Part shown: piece after piece, positions 1-6,603 of the stretch | Position numbering within the stretch: position 1 is the stretch's first letter | Layout: each line of letters opens with the position of its first letter | NCBI GenBank assembly: GCA_045533555.1 | Contig: JAZSHZ010000151.1 | Location: forward strand, 1 to 12,794 | DNA length: 12,794 nt | Reading direction: 5' to 3' | Origin: SIG480 sp045533555 | GTDB taxonomy: Bacteria; Bacillota; Clostridia; Oscillospirales; JAAYXM01 | The notes under the pieces: generated by a model | The model's database searches: none | What the model saw: only the letters and a program-made list of their open reading frames with translations | Told to the model about the DNA's origin: nothing | Made by a program: the position numbers and the translations under genes

Positions 1-66
1 CCGCGTGCAGAATCCCGCCCTCTTCGCCAGAAAAATCCCCTAACTCTGATAAAAAGTTACGGTCTT
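1..66. other. Left-edge stretch without an assignable gene
   Basis: This stretch enters from outside the window. One frame runs from the edge to a TAA at 41-43 and another to a TGA at 73-75, so it could be the last codons of an upstream plus-strand gene. The pieces are too short to recognise a family, and no terminator hairpin follows before the repeat element begins at 67. Confidence 0.3.
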
Positions 67-240
67 TTTCAATGATGTTTGCCTTCGGCAAATGATGTCG
101 TTTCACTAATGATGACGCTTCGCGAAAGATGTGGGCCTTGCGGCACATTTGGCAAACATCGCATCATTGCGAACGAAATGAGCAACATCATATTTGCAAA
201 GCAAATGCATCATATCGCCTGCGGCGATGCATCATTGAAA
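67..240. repeat. Structured hairpin-rich repeat element with 11-bp terminal inverted repeats
   Basis: The ends are perfect inverted repeats, TTTCAATGATG (67-77) and CATCATTGAAA (230-240). The left half carries AATGATG at 71, 91 and 108 and a variant AAAGATG at 125. The right half carries CATCAT at 162, 186, 208 and 230, so the element is roughly symmetric about position 153. Between these motifs sit small hairpins: TTTGCC/GGCAAA (78-92), CGC/GCG (116-124), ATTTGC/GCAAAT (192-206) and ATCGCC/GGCGAT (214-228), all with 3-nt loops. No transposase is present. It resembles a MITE-like or dispersed intergenic palindromic repeat. An open frame at 79-288 crosses it, but the translation follows the repeat and looks like no protein. 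Confidence 0.7.
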
Positions 241-264
241 TATGTTGATTTTTTATGTTATAAT
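235..264 (+). promoter_or_regulatory. Sigma-A type promoter of the small membrane protein gene
   Basis: The -35 box TTGAAA (235-240) and -10 box TATAAT (259-264) are separated by 18 bp. A TGT at 256-258 gives an extended -10. The -35 box lies entirely inside the right terminal inverted repeat of the preceding element, so the element appears to supply half of this promoter. Confidence 0.7.
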
Positions 265-304
265 ATTGGAAGGCGAATCAGGATTTAATGGAGGATAAGA
301 TGGA

Positions 305-568
305 ATGAAAAAAATTTTGTTATTAAGTGTATTTGCTGCTTGTATGCCTGTAATAAGCGCTTTTGTAATGACTTTTTTTGAACAGGAATTTATTGAAGCT
401 GTAGTAAGCGGGTTATTAATTGGTTGTATCGTTGGAAGTATAGTTGGTATTATTACACTTGTTTTAAATAAAAATAGAAATAAACTTATAACTGTTTTTT
501 CTGTTATTCCTATTTTTTCTTTAGCACTCTATTTAATATTAGTAATTCCATATTTTTCACATAGATAA
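305..568 (+). CDS. Small three-pass membrane protein, unknown function
   Basis: I do not recognise a family for this 87-residue protein. After the MKK start it shows three hydrophobic segments, at about residues 4-25, 30-54 and 61-83. The middle one is glycine-rich (LLIGCIVGSIVGIITLVL), and a short basic loop KNRNK lies before the third. The ribosome binding site GGAGG (290-294) sits 10 nt before the ATG. A two-codon ORF, ATG GAA TGA at 300-308, overlaps the real start by sharing the ATGA. The gene is visibly richer in A+T, and uses more A/T-ending codons, than the genes to its right, which hints at a separate origin. It has its own promoter and terminator, so it is monocistronic. The coding call rests on length, start signals and membrane pattern only. 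Confidence 0.7.
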   Translation: MKKILLLSVFAACMPVISAFVMTFFEQEFIEAVVSGLLIGCIVGSIVGIITLVLNKNRNKLITVFSVIPIFSLALYLILVIPYFSHR

Positions 569-651
569 CTTCCAGTTTGCCGAAAAAATAATGGTGTACT
601 TTTCTTCGGACTTAGCTACATATATGTACAATTTAGTCTTACTTACACACA

Positions 652-693
652 AAAAAAGTCACCTTTGTCTACCAAGACAAAGGTGACTTTTTT
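652..693 (+). terminator. Intrinsic terminator after the small membrane protein
   Basis: A perfect 19-bp inverted repeat (652-670 with 675-693) closes on an ACCA loop. The core is GTCACCTTTGTCT with an A-tract before and a T-tract after, so it could work in both directions. It lies 83 bp after the stop codon of the small membrane protein and ends its transcript before the amidase gene. Confidence 0.85.
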
Positions 694-776
694 GAATGAT
701 GTGTGGCTTGCAGGCAAATCATCCCTCTTCACACATCCTTCCTTTTCTGCATAGAATTCTTTGAGGGGTGATTTTA

Positions 777-1268
777 TTGGAATATAACAGAGTGGCGGCG
801 GTGCGCTACGCGCGCAGGTGGGCATTCCGGCGCAATCCCGCCTACTATAACTTTGATGAGCTTGGCGGAGACTGCACAAATTTCGTCTCGCAGGTTGTCT
901 ATGCAGGCGCGCAGGTTATGAATTTCACGCCGGATTTCGGATGGTATTATATCTCGCCCGAGCTTCGCGCACCCGCATGGACTAGCGTGCGCTATTTCTA
1001 TGATTTCATGACGACCAATGAGGGCGCGGGCCCTTACGGCTATGAATCGGACATATCGGAGCTTCTTCCGGGAGATATCGTCCAGCTTGCATATGCAGGC
1101 TCGGAGGATTTCACGCATACTCTCGCCGTTGTCTCCGTCGGGCAGATAAGAAGACCCGAAACAATTCTTCTCGCCGCCCACACGCGCGATGTATTTGCCC
1201 GCCCGCTCGCGGCATATAACTACACAAGCTCGCGTTTCATCCATATCGAATCCGTCAGAGAAGCATAG
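777..1268 (+). CDS. Amidase_6 (putative amidase domain) protein
   Basis: This is a single-domain protein of the Amidase_6 family (PF12671), predicted cysteine amidases related in fold to NlpC/P60 enzymes; the natural substrate of this member is unknown. The family pattern runs the full length: YNRVAAVRYARRWA at the start, NPAYYNF, then GGDCTNFVSQ with the likely nucleophile Cys33. After that come GWYY, WTSV, GDIVQL, FTHTLAVV with His114, AAHT with His135, and RFIHI near the end. I chose the TTG at 777 (163 residues) because GAGGGGTGAT (763-772) is a strong ribosome binding site for it, and because the conserved domain begins right there. A GTG at 768 is in frame but lies inside that site. There is no signal peptide, so it acts in the cytoplasm or leaves by another route. 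No convincing promoter was found between the upstream terminator and the gene. Confidence 0.88.
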   Translation: MEYNRVAAVRYARRWAFRRNPAYYNFDELGGDCTNFVSQVVYAGAQVMNFTPDFGWYYISPELRAPAWTSVRYFYDFMTTNEGAGPYGYESDISELLPGDIVQLAYAGSEDFTHTLAVVSVGQIRRPETILLAAHTRDVFARPLAAYNYTSSRFIHIESVREA

Positions 1269-1270
1269 CA

Positions 1271-1313
1271 AAAAAACTGTATCTTCCTCATCAGAAGGAA
1301 GATACAGTTTTTT
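1271..1313. terminator. Shared bidirectional terminator between convergent genes
   Basis: An 18-bp perfect inverted repeat (1271-1288 with 1296-1313, 7-nt loop, core ACTGTATCTTCCT) has an A-run on its left and a T-run on its right, so it serves both the amidase gene and the convergent protease gene. The protease stop codon (1312-1314 on the minus strand) lies at the base of the hairpin. Confidence 0.88.
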
Positions 1314-3129
1314 ATTGAAATTCATAGAATCCGAGTGAGTGCACGCCGTCAAGATCATACAATTCAAGATAATCTCCAAGATATTCACGCAGAATATAAT
1401 CCGCAAAATCGATAGCCTCCGCACTCATATCCTCCGTTGCATCGATCAAACCGTATTTATAATCCCAATCGCCTTCAAATTCCTCGAAAAGAGCGATTGC
1501 CGGGTCTTTCGTCATAAGCTCTTTTCCAATAAATGTTCCGCCTGTTGCGGTCGCGTCAAGATAGAGATTATGATAATATGTTCCGCTGACATAGACCTCA
1601 TCTTCTCCCAGCTCAAGCGTGACGGTAACCATAAGAAGCTGTCCACTGTAGCTGTAGTTATTCCATAGGGTAATGCGGTCTTTGTATTCATCGACGGATA
1701 TCATATATGTCGCTTCGCCATCGCTATCCGCATAAACCTCGCGATATGCCGGGTCCTTCGAAACATCATAGTTTGCGTTGTTTATGACCCAGAGTTTCAG
1801 AAGCTCAAATGCAATTTCTTCTTCGCTGTTTCCGCTGACGGCGTAATTTCCGAGCACCTTGTTTCCGGATGTTCCGATCGAGGAAAGCGGAGTCGCACGA
1901 TCCTTCTTATATCCTTTTATGACGGAAATCGGAAGCGCGAGATTGAGATTCTGGCCGCCGTCAAAGCCCGCAGAAGTTATGCCGATAACCTTGCCCACCT
2001 TGTTTATGAGAGCACCGCCGCTTGAACCGCCCGAGATTGCCGCGCTCGTCTGAATGAAGCGGACATTGTCAAGAACACGGTTCGTATTTGAGATAAGCCC
2101 CTGCGAAATCGTGTTGTCAAGTCCGAGCGGGCTTCCGATTGCATAGACGGTCGCGCCTCCGACGACCTCGCTTTCATCAAGCTCAAGATACGGAAAATCC
2201 TTTCCGTCAATCTTTATGACCGCCCAATCATTCTTGACGTTATAATCATAAACGCCTTCGACATCATATATCTTATTGCCCGATGCCATCTTGATCCTTG
2301 CGCTTGCCGCGCCCTTTATGACATGATAATTCGTGACTGCCGTTCCGTCACTGTTTATAAAGAAGCCGCTTCCCGTTCCGAGACCTCTTCCCTGCTTGTC
2401 ATAGACCTCGACATAGAAGACCGCAGGCGAGCATTTTGCATAAATCTGCTCTGCCGTAAGCTCCGCTGAGCTTGACTGCTTCTCGAATGCATAGAGATTA
2501 TAATGCTCCTTATATTGCATCGCGGTAAACGCGCCGGATGCGATAAGCTTCTCGGCAAGCGTCTGTGTTGTCCCCTTTATGCATACCTCAAGCGCCGCAT
2601 ACGAAACAAGAACAACGTCGGCACGGAGGAAATTGATCACGTCAGGATTTCCATAGAGAACGCCCGTCTCTCTCGCAAGCATATACGGGTTATCCCATGT
2701 GAAATCCGCACCGTTTGCATCGGAATATCCAAGTGCGCGGAGGACGAACGTGAGATACATCGCAGATGATGCGATATCGGTCGAACCGAATTTCGTCGCC
2801 GAGATGCCGTTTGTCAGCTTGTTCTGATATGCATAGCCGACATATTTATCCGCCCACTGCGGAACATCGAGAAACGGATGCTTTCCGCCCTTTGAAAGCG
2901 CTTCAGCTTCCTTTCCGAGAACGCGGACGAGCATAACGAGAGATTCGATTCTCGTCGGCGCACGGCCGAGGGCAAAGTCCGTCTCCGAAACGCCCTTGAA
3001 AAGGCCGAGTGACTTGAGGTCCCGCGCAAGCTCCTCCTCAAAGCTGAGGCTTGAGCTTGCCGCAAAAGCAGGCACAGCAAGGCTCAGAACCATCGCAATG
3101 CAAAGCATGAGCGCCGTTATCTTCTTCAT
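1312..3129 (-). CDS. Exported HtrA-like trypsin-family serine protease with SLH-like N-terminus
   Basis: The protein is 605 residues from the ATG at 3129, which has AAAGGA (3139-3144) 9 nt upstream; a longer in-frame start at 3171 lacks such a site. Residues 1-23 form a signal peptide ending AVPAFA. Residues about 28-140 look like SLH repeats (LKSLGLFKG, APTRIESLVMLVRVLG, LDVPQWADKYVGYAYQNKL), which normally hold proteins on the cell wall. Residues about 226-420 are the protease, with a complete triad: His269 in TNYHVIKGA, Asp301 in KNDWAVIKID and Ser370 in ISGGSSGGAL. The usual HtrA motif IGSPLGL and an oxyanion region are present. No PDZ domain follows. Residues about 425-605 are an acidic, Tyr-rich region I do not recognise. 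It is therefore likely a surface quality-control or processing protease; the substrate is not evident. It is transcribed alone from a promoter at 3162-3190. Confidence 0.88.
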   Translation of the reverse strand: MKKITALMLCIAMVLSLAVPAFAASSSLSFEEELARDLKSLGLFKGVSETDFALGRAPTRIESLVMLVRVLGKEAEALSKGGKHPFLDVPQWADKYVGYAYQNKLTNGISATKFGSTDIASSAMYLTFVLRALGYSDANGADFTWDNPYMLARETGVLYGNPDVINFLRADVVLVSYAALEVCIKGTTQTLAEKLIASGAFTAMQYKEHYNLYAFEKQSSSAELTAEQIYAKCSPAVFYVEVYDKQGRGLGTGSGFFINSDGTAVTNYHVIKGAASARIKMASGNKIYDVEGVYDYNVKNDWAVIKIDGKDFPYLELDESEVVGGATVYAIGSPLGLDNTISQGLISNTNRVLDNVRFIQTSAAISGGSSGGALINKVGKVIGITSAGFDGGQNLNLALPISVIKGYKKDRATPLSSIGTSGNKVLGNYAVSGNSEEEIAFELLKLWVINNANYDVSKDPAYREVYADSDGEATYMISVDEYKDRITLWNNYSYSGQLLMVTVTLELGEDEVYVSGTYYHNLYLDATATGGTFIGKELMTKDPAIALFEEFEGDWDYKYGLIDATEDMSAEAIDFADYILREYLGDYLELYDLDGVHSLGFYEFQ

Positions 3130-3161
3130 AAAAATCATTCCTTTCGGATTTTCATATTTAT

Positions 3162-3190
3162 ATGTTAGCACAATGAGTTAAAATTTACAA
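3162..3190 (-). promoter_or_regulatory. Promoter of the HtrA-like protease gene
   Basis: Read on the minus strand, TTGTAA (3190-3185) and TAACAT (3167-3162) are 17 bp apart. A TGC directly before the -10 box gives an extended -10. The start site would fall near 3155, leaving a leader of about 25 nt before the ATG at 3129. Confidence 0.55.
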
Positions 3191-3191
3191 C

Positions 3192-3227
3192 AAAAAATCC
3201 GCTGCGGTAATTTCCCGAAGCGGATTT
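3192..3227 (-). terminator. Intrinsic terminator of the ECF-type membrane protein gene
   Basis: The arms AAATCCGCT/AGCGGATTT (3195-3203 with 3219-3227) continue after one mismatch with CGG/CCG (3205-3207 with 3215-3217) around a 7-nt loop. On the minus strand the stem is followed by six T residues (3197-3192). It lies directly after the stop codon at 3233 and just before the protease promoter, so it separates the two genes. Confidence 0.8.
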
Positions 3228-3232
3228 GTTTT

Positions 3233-3778
3233 TTATGCATCTGCGCCTGTCTTTGACTTCTCGATCCCGCGCTTGATGAGCGGAATTGTCAATGCCGCAA
3301 CAGCGCCGCCGATGAGCGCAGTTATGAGCTGAGTCGTTCCGAACATGACGGTCATCTTTGCCGCAACCTTCTCGGCAAGGTTGATAAGCGGGAGAACGAC
3401 TTTAACAACGCCCACAGAAAGGACGAGATATTTGACGATTGCCGCCGCAGGAACGGAGATTGCAAACTGAAGCTTTTCGTTTATCGGAATTCTTGCGACG
3501 AGCGCAAAAACAGCAACAAGCGAAAGGTTTCCGAGCGCGACAACAGGGAGAATCGGATATATCGGGCCTATTCCGAAGAGCTTTGCGAAAAACGGCGAAA
3601 GGATGGCGACGATAACCGCGGATTTCCAACCTGCAAGCAGGCATGCCGCGACGAGCACGAAGTTTACGAGGCTTCCCGTGACGAGCTGACCGAGACTTGC
3701 CGAGAGGCTCTGGAAGACGATGAGAAGTGCGAGGAAAACCGCCGTCAATGTTATAAATCTGATTCCTTTGTTTTTCAT
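3233..3778 (-). CDS. Integral membrane protein resembling ECF transporter S components
   Basis: The 181-residue protein starts at the ATG at 3778, with AAGGAG (3788-3793) 9 nt before it. Hydrophobic segments occur at about residues 8-26, 30-50, 53-66, 73-96, 107-123 and 148-165, fitting a six-helix membrane protein. The opening, a basic MKNKGIR followed by FITLTAVFLALLIVFQSL, then GQLVTGSLVNFVLVAACLLAG and ILSPFFAKLFGIGP, is the pattern of S-component-like proteins of energy-coupling factor vitamin importers. In such systems the S component binds the substrate and docks with a shared EcfA/EcfT energising module; no Ecf genes are in this window, and the substrate cannot be told. The gene lies behind the tRNA operon and its terminator with no visible promoter of its own. 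It could also be an unrelated small permease. Confidence 0.7.
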   Translation of the reverse strand: MKNKGIRFITLTAVFLALLIVFQSLSASLGQLVTGSLVNFVLVAACLLAGWKSAVIVAILSPFFAKLFGIGPIYPILPVVALGNLSLVAVFALVARIPINEKLQFAISVPAAAIVKYLVLSVGVVKVVLPLINLAEKVAAKMTVMFGTTQLITALIGGAVAALTIPLIKRGIEKSKTGADA

Positions 3779-3807
3779 TTTTGAAAGCTCCTTTTTTATT
3801 TTTTTAC

Positions 3808-3843
3808 AAAAAAATCCCACAGACTTTATAGGTCTGCGGGATT
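3808..3843 (-). terminator. Terminator of the tRNA operon
   Basis: On the minus strand AATCCCGCAGAC pairs with GTCTGTGGGATT (3843-3832 with 3824-3813) around a 7-nt loop, followed by seven T residues. One pair is G-T, stable as RNA only when read from the minus strand, which fixes its direction. It follows tRNA-Lys by 7 bp and stands 29 bp before the start codon of the ECF-type gene. Confidence 0.82.
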
Positions 3844-3850
3844 CTGCGTT

Positions 3851-3926
3851 TGGTGATCCACCGGAGGCTCGAACTCCGGACACCCGCCTTAAAAGGGCGG
3901 TGCTCTACCTACTGAGCTAGTGGATC
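3851..3926 (-). tRNA. tRNA-Lys (anticodon TTT)
   Basis: The 76-nt cloverleaf has acceptor stem GATCCAC/GTGGATC, D arm GCTC/GAGC, anticodon stem CCGCC/GGCGG with loop CTTTTAA, and T arm CGGAG/CTCCG with TTCGAGC. The 3' end A-CCA is encoded. It is the last gene of the tRNA operon. Confidence 0.97.
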
Positions 3927-3931
3927 ATATT

Positions 3932-4007
3932 TGGCTGGGATGGCAGGACTCGAACCTACGAATGCCAGAGTCAAAGTCTGGTGCCTTACCGACTTGGCTA
4001 CATCCCA
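3932..4007 (-). tRNA. tRNA-Gln (anticodon TTG)
   Basis: The 76-nt cloverleaf has acceptor stem TGGGATG/CATCCCA, anticodon stem CCAGA/TCTGG with loop CTTTGAC (anticodon TTG), a T loop TTCGAGT and an encoded CCA end. The weak U1-A72 first pair is usual for bacterial tRNA-Gln. Confidence 0.96.
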
Positions 4008-4030
4008 ACATGTGCCCCAAGTGGGAAAAA

Positions 4031-4108
4031 TGGGGTGGGTAGCCGGATTAGAACCGGCGACCCCCAGAGCCACAATCTGGTACTCTAACCAACTGAGCTA
4101 TACCCACC
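4031..4108 (-). tRNA. tRNA-His (anticodon GTG)
   Basis: The acceptor stem is GTGGGTA/TACCCAC, the anticodon stem CCAGA/TCTGG with loop TTGTGGC. The discriminator base is C and the base before the acceptor stem (4108 on the minus strand) is G, giving the G-1:C73 pair that histidyl-tRNA synthetase requires. The CCA end is encoded. The T loop reads TTCTAAT, a one-base departure from the usual TTCGAAT. Confidence 0.96.
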
Positions 4109-4152
4109 ATACTATCAAACCTTGAACAACGGCAAAAAAATTTTTTTGAAAA

Positions 4153-4229
<77 letters not shown>

Positions 4230-4246
4230 ACATTTGACAAAAAAAA

Positions 4247-4320
<74 letters not shown>

Positions 4321-4333
4321 ATCTAGCTTGTAA

Positions 4334-4362
4334 ATTATACAACGAATTTCCACCGTTGTCAA
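4334..4362 (-). promoter_or_regulatory. Consensus promoter of the five-tRNA operon
   Basis: On the minus strand TTGACA (4362-4357) and TATAAT (4339-4334) are both perfect consensus hexamers with the ideal 17-bp spacing. This is the strongest promoter in the window, as expected for stable RNA genes. The five tRNAs follow with gaps of roughly 5-45 bp and no internal promoter. Confidence 0.93.
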
Positions 4363-4383
4363 GCACTTTTTTTAATAATTTTC

Positions 4384-4419
4384 AAAAAAATCTCCGCACC
4401 CGTTTTTGGATGCGGAGAT
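4384..4419 (-). terminator. Intrinsic terminator of the SLH/YcdB-like protein gene
   Basis: On the minus strand ATCTCCGCATCC pairs with GGGTGCGGAGAT (4419-4408 with 4401-4390, one G-T pair, 6-nt loop), followed by seven T residues. It lies 14 bp after the stop codon and insulates the tRNA promoter from upstream transcription. Confidence 0.87.
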
Positions 4420-4433
4420 CTATACATTTGTCC

Positions 4434-6536
4434 CTACTTCTTGAGCGAATTATAAAGCATTGCCGCGAGCTCTGCGCGAGTAACGCTTCGCTTGGGGCTG
4501 AATGCTCCGCCGTTTCCGGAGACGAGCTTCAGCGCCTTTGCTATTGCGACATATCCGATTTTATCCTTTGAAATTGCCGCTTCATCCGAGAATCCCGTTT
4601 TAAAGATTCCCTGGAGCTCCGCCGCCTCGCCGAAGCCGAAGAGTCGGACGAGATATGAAACGGTCTCCTCGCGCGTTATCTTCTTCCCGGGGTTTCTCTC
4701 ACTTGACCTGATGACTCCGCGGCTGACGAGCCTGTCTATATATCTTTCATATTCGTTTTCCGCTATCGGATAGGGGCGCACGCCTCCCTCAAAGCAGTTT
4801 ATCAGAACCGCAATCTCCTTTTGCGTGATCGCCTCATCGGGGCGGAAGTTCTCTTCATAGGAAATGATGATTCCGTTTTCGGCAAGAGTCTTCACAATGC
4901 TCTCAGCCCAATGGCCTGCAAGATCCTTCTGGATGACATAGTCATCGGGATTCTCCTCCTGCATCTGACCCATATTCCAGTCATATGCCGCGCCCGTCTT
5001 TGCATCTATATACTGCGGCGCATTATCGGGAAGTCTGTATATCAGCGCGAGCTCCTCCGCGTTATTTGAAGCATATCGGACGCGCTTGTTTGCGATATAG
5101 AGAAGCTCAGGCGGAGCCGCTTCGGTATATTTTGCGGTTGCCTCTTCTGCCGTCAGGATTCCTTCCGCGGAATCGAAAACAATATCCTTATCCCAGTTCT
5201 TTGAATAGGAAAGGATTTTGCCCGTCTCCATATCAACGCGCATATTGATTCTGTTGCCCTGATATTCTATTCCGTTTTCGCTGTGGGTGAAATAGAAATA
5301 TTCTCCGCTTTGATTTTCATCGAAATTCTTGACGTTTCCGACGATATCGGAAGCCCATGTCCTTATAAACTGCATCGCATTGGATTCCATGCGTTCTCTC
5401 TTGACCTTTTGGCTCTTGTTGTATTTGTATGGCAGATATGTCGAGAAGGAAATGAGCTCTCCCGTCTCGGCATTGAGGGTGACCGTGCCCGTTTTCTCTC
5501 TGTCCTTTTCAAGACGGACGGTTGCATAGTACGTCTGCTCATCGCCGTTGTCGACACGTCTGTAGTTGAGTGTCTTGATATCAAAGCTTGCAATTTCCGT
5601 GTTTGCCATCTTGCGGATTATTCCCGTTATCGCCGCTTTTGAAAGAAGGCTCTCAAGCTTTTCGATGCCTTCGATCTCCTTATCCGTGAGAGTCGTCTCC
5701 GCTTTTTCATTCGTTGCGCTGTCGGACATAGACGGAGCCATTACCGCACCGCCGCCCGCGGCGCCGCTCTCTTCGATTTCCGCATCAATATATTCGACCT
5801 CGAAATCCTCGCCCGTAAACGCATCGATCATCATATATGATTTTTCGGGAGCATACATAAGCACGGCGCGGTTTTCATTGCGAAGCTTATAATAGCGGAG
5901 CTTAAGCGCCGCCTGCTCGCCGAGAATCTTTGCCGCTTCGTCAACCGTTATGACTTTCTCGGGCGATCTGACATCCTTTTCGCGCGTCCAGTTCGAATAC
6001 ATGGAGAGTATCTCGCCCGTATATTTATCAACCGATATATTTATGTAGTTCCCGTCAACGGGGATTCCGTCCTTGAAGCGCTCTATATTGACGGAAACCG
6101 TGGTCGAATGGACATTTCCCGTATTTACTCCATATTCCTTTGCAAGCTCTGCGGCATAAGAGGGATTGACCCTCGTTATCCATTCCTTTGCAAAGCCTGC
6201 ATATTCCTCGCGGCTATATGGCGCAAAGCCCTTTTTTGCGTAGTCTCGCTCAGAATCATAATAATCATAAGAAAGGATTTCGCCGGTTGAGAGAACTCTC
6301 GTGTTGATTTCGCGTCTTCTGTCCGAGTCCTTTGTGCTCCACGAGAGCGAATAAGTCTTCTGACCGACGGCATTCTGCACGTTGCTGTAAAACTCCGTCA
6401 GCTCCTCGGGAATCTGCAATCTGCTTTTTGCGAGCTTGACGATTTTCGTAAGCTCCGAATCCTCCGCTGCAAAGGCATTTGCACCGAGCGAAAGCACCAT
6501 GGCAACGCAAAGCACGACACACATAAATTTCTTCAT
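4434..6536 (-). CDS. Secreted YcdB/PepSY-like protein with three C-terminal SLH repeats
   Basis: The 700-residue protein has a signal peptide (1-23, ending NAFA) almost the same as that of the HtrA-like protease. The body, about 30-525, consists of PepSY/YcdB-type units, each closing on a strand-turn motif: DKYTGEILSMYSNW at 170, DAFTGEDFEVEY at 238, NAETGELISFSTYL at 355, DMETGKILSYSKNW at 435 and DAKTGAAYDW at 511. The halves about 60-260 and 320-525 look like an old internal duplication, joined by an Ala/Gly-rich linker at 255-275. The last part, about 538-584, 592-636 and 648-698, is three SLH repeats (DLAGHWAESIVKTLAENGII, ITREETVSYLVRLFGFG, VTRAELAAMLYNSL), which would anchor it to secondary wall polymers. 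The role is unknown; PepSY units are often linked to inhibition or chaperoning of proteases, which would fit the nearby surface protease. The ATG at 6536 has AAGGAG (6546-6551) 9 nt upstream. Confidence 0.85.
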   Translation of the reverse strand: MKKFMCVVLCVAMVLSLGANAFAAEDSELTKIVKLAKSRLQIPEELTEFYSNVQNAVGQKTYSLSWSTKDSDRRREINTRVLSTGEILSYDYYDSERDYAKKGFAPYSREEYAGFAKEWITRVNPSYAAELAKEYGVNTGNVHSTTVSVNIERFKDGIPVDGNYINISVDKYTGEILSMYSNWTREKDVRSPEKVITVDEAAKILGEQAALKLRYYKLRNENRAVLMYAPEKSYMMIDAFTGEDFEVEYIDAEIEESGAAGGGAVMAPSMSDSATNEKAETTLTDKEIEGIEKLESLLSKAAITGIIRKMANTEIASFDIKTLNYRRVDNGDEQTYYATVRLEKDREKTGTVTLNAETGELISFSTYLPYKYNKSQKVKRERMESNAMQFIRTWASDIVGNVKNFDENQSGEYFYFTHSENGIEYQGNRINMRVDMETGKILSYSKNWDKDIVFDSAEGILTAEEATAKYTEAAPPELLYIANKRVRYASNNAEELALIYRLPDNAPQYIDAKTGAAYDWNMGQMQEENPDDYVIQKDLAGHWAESIVKTLAENGIIISYEENFRPDEAITQKEIAVLINCFEGGVRPYPIAENEYERYIDRLVSRGVIRSSERNPGKKITREETVSYLVRLFGFGEAAELQGIFKTGFSDEAAISKDKIGYVAIAKALKLVSGNGGAFSPKRSVTRAELAAMLYNSLKK

Positions 6537-6603
6537 TTTGACACACTCCTTTTCTTCAATCCTATTTATTAGATAAATTTACCTGCCAAAAAGTTTTGAT
6601 TTT

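Noticed and set aside
67..240. Possible CRISPR array
   Set aside because: The repeated part is only 6-7 nt and the intervals are self-complementary hairpins of 15 nt, not unique spacers; no cas gene is near.
79..288. Plus-strand 69-codon open frame
   Set aside because: It runs through the hairpin repeat element, starts at a TTG inside a stem, has no ribosome binding site and gives a translation made from the repeat.
617..628. Perfect 12-bp palindrome TACATATATGTA
   Set aside because: It is low-complexity AT sequence with no promoter placed around it; chance is a sufficient explanation.
698..737. Inverted pair GATGTGTG/CACACATC upstream of the amidase gene
   Set aside because: The 8-bp stem has a 24-nt loop and no link to a promoter or T-run, so a regulatory role cannot be supported.
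774..1424. Minus-strand 216-codon open frame opposite the amidase
   Set aside because: It overlaps the amidase and the protease end, crosses a terminator hairpin and matches no family; the amidase frame has clear conserved motifs.
3825..3830. TATAAA on the minus strand as a -10 box for the ECF-type gene
   Set aside because: It is the loop of the tRNA operon terminator and has no -35 box at a suitable distance.
6541..6603. Promoter for the SLH/YcdB-like gene
   Set aside because: TTGGCA and TAGGAT can be found on the minus strand but 19 bp apart; other pairs are weaker, so I do not annotate one.
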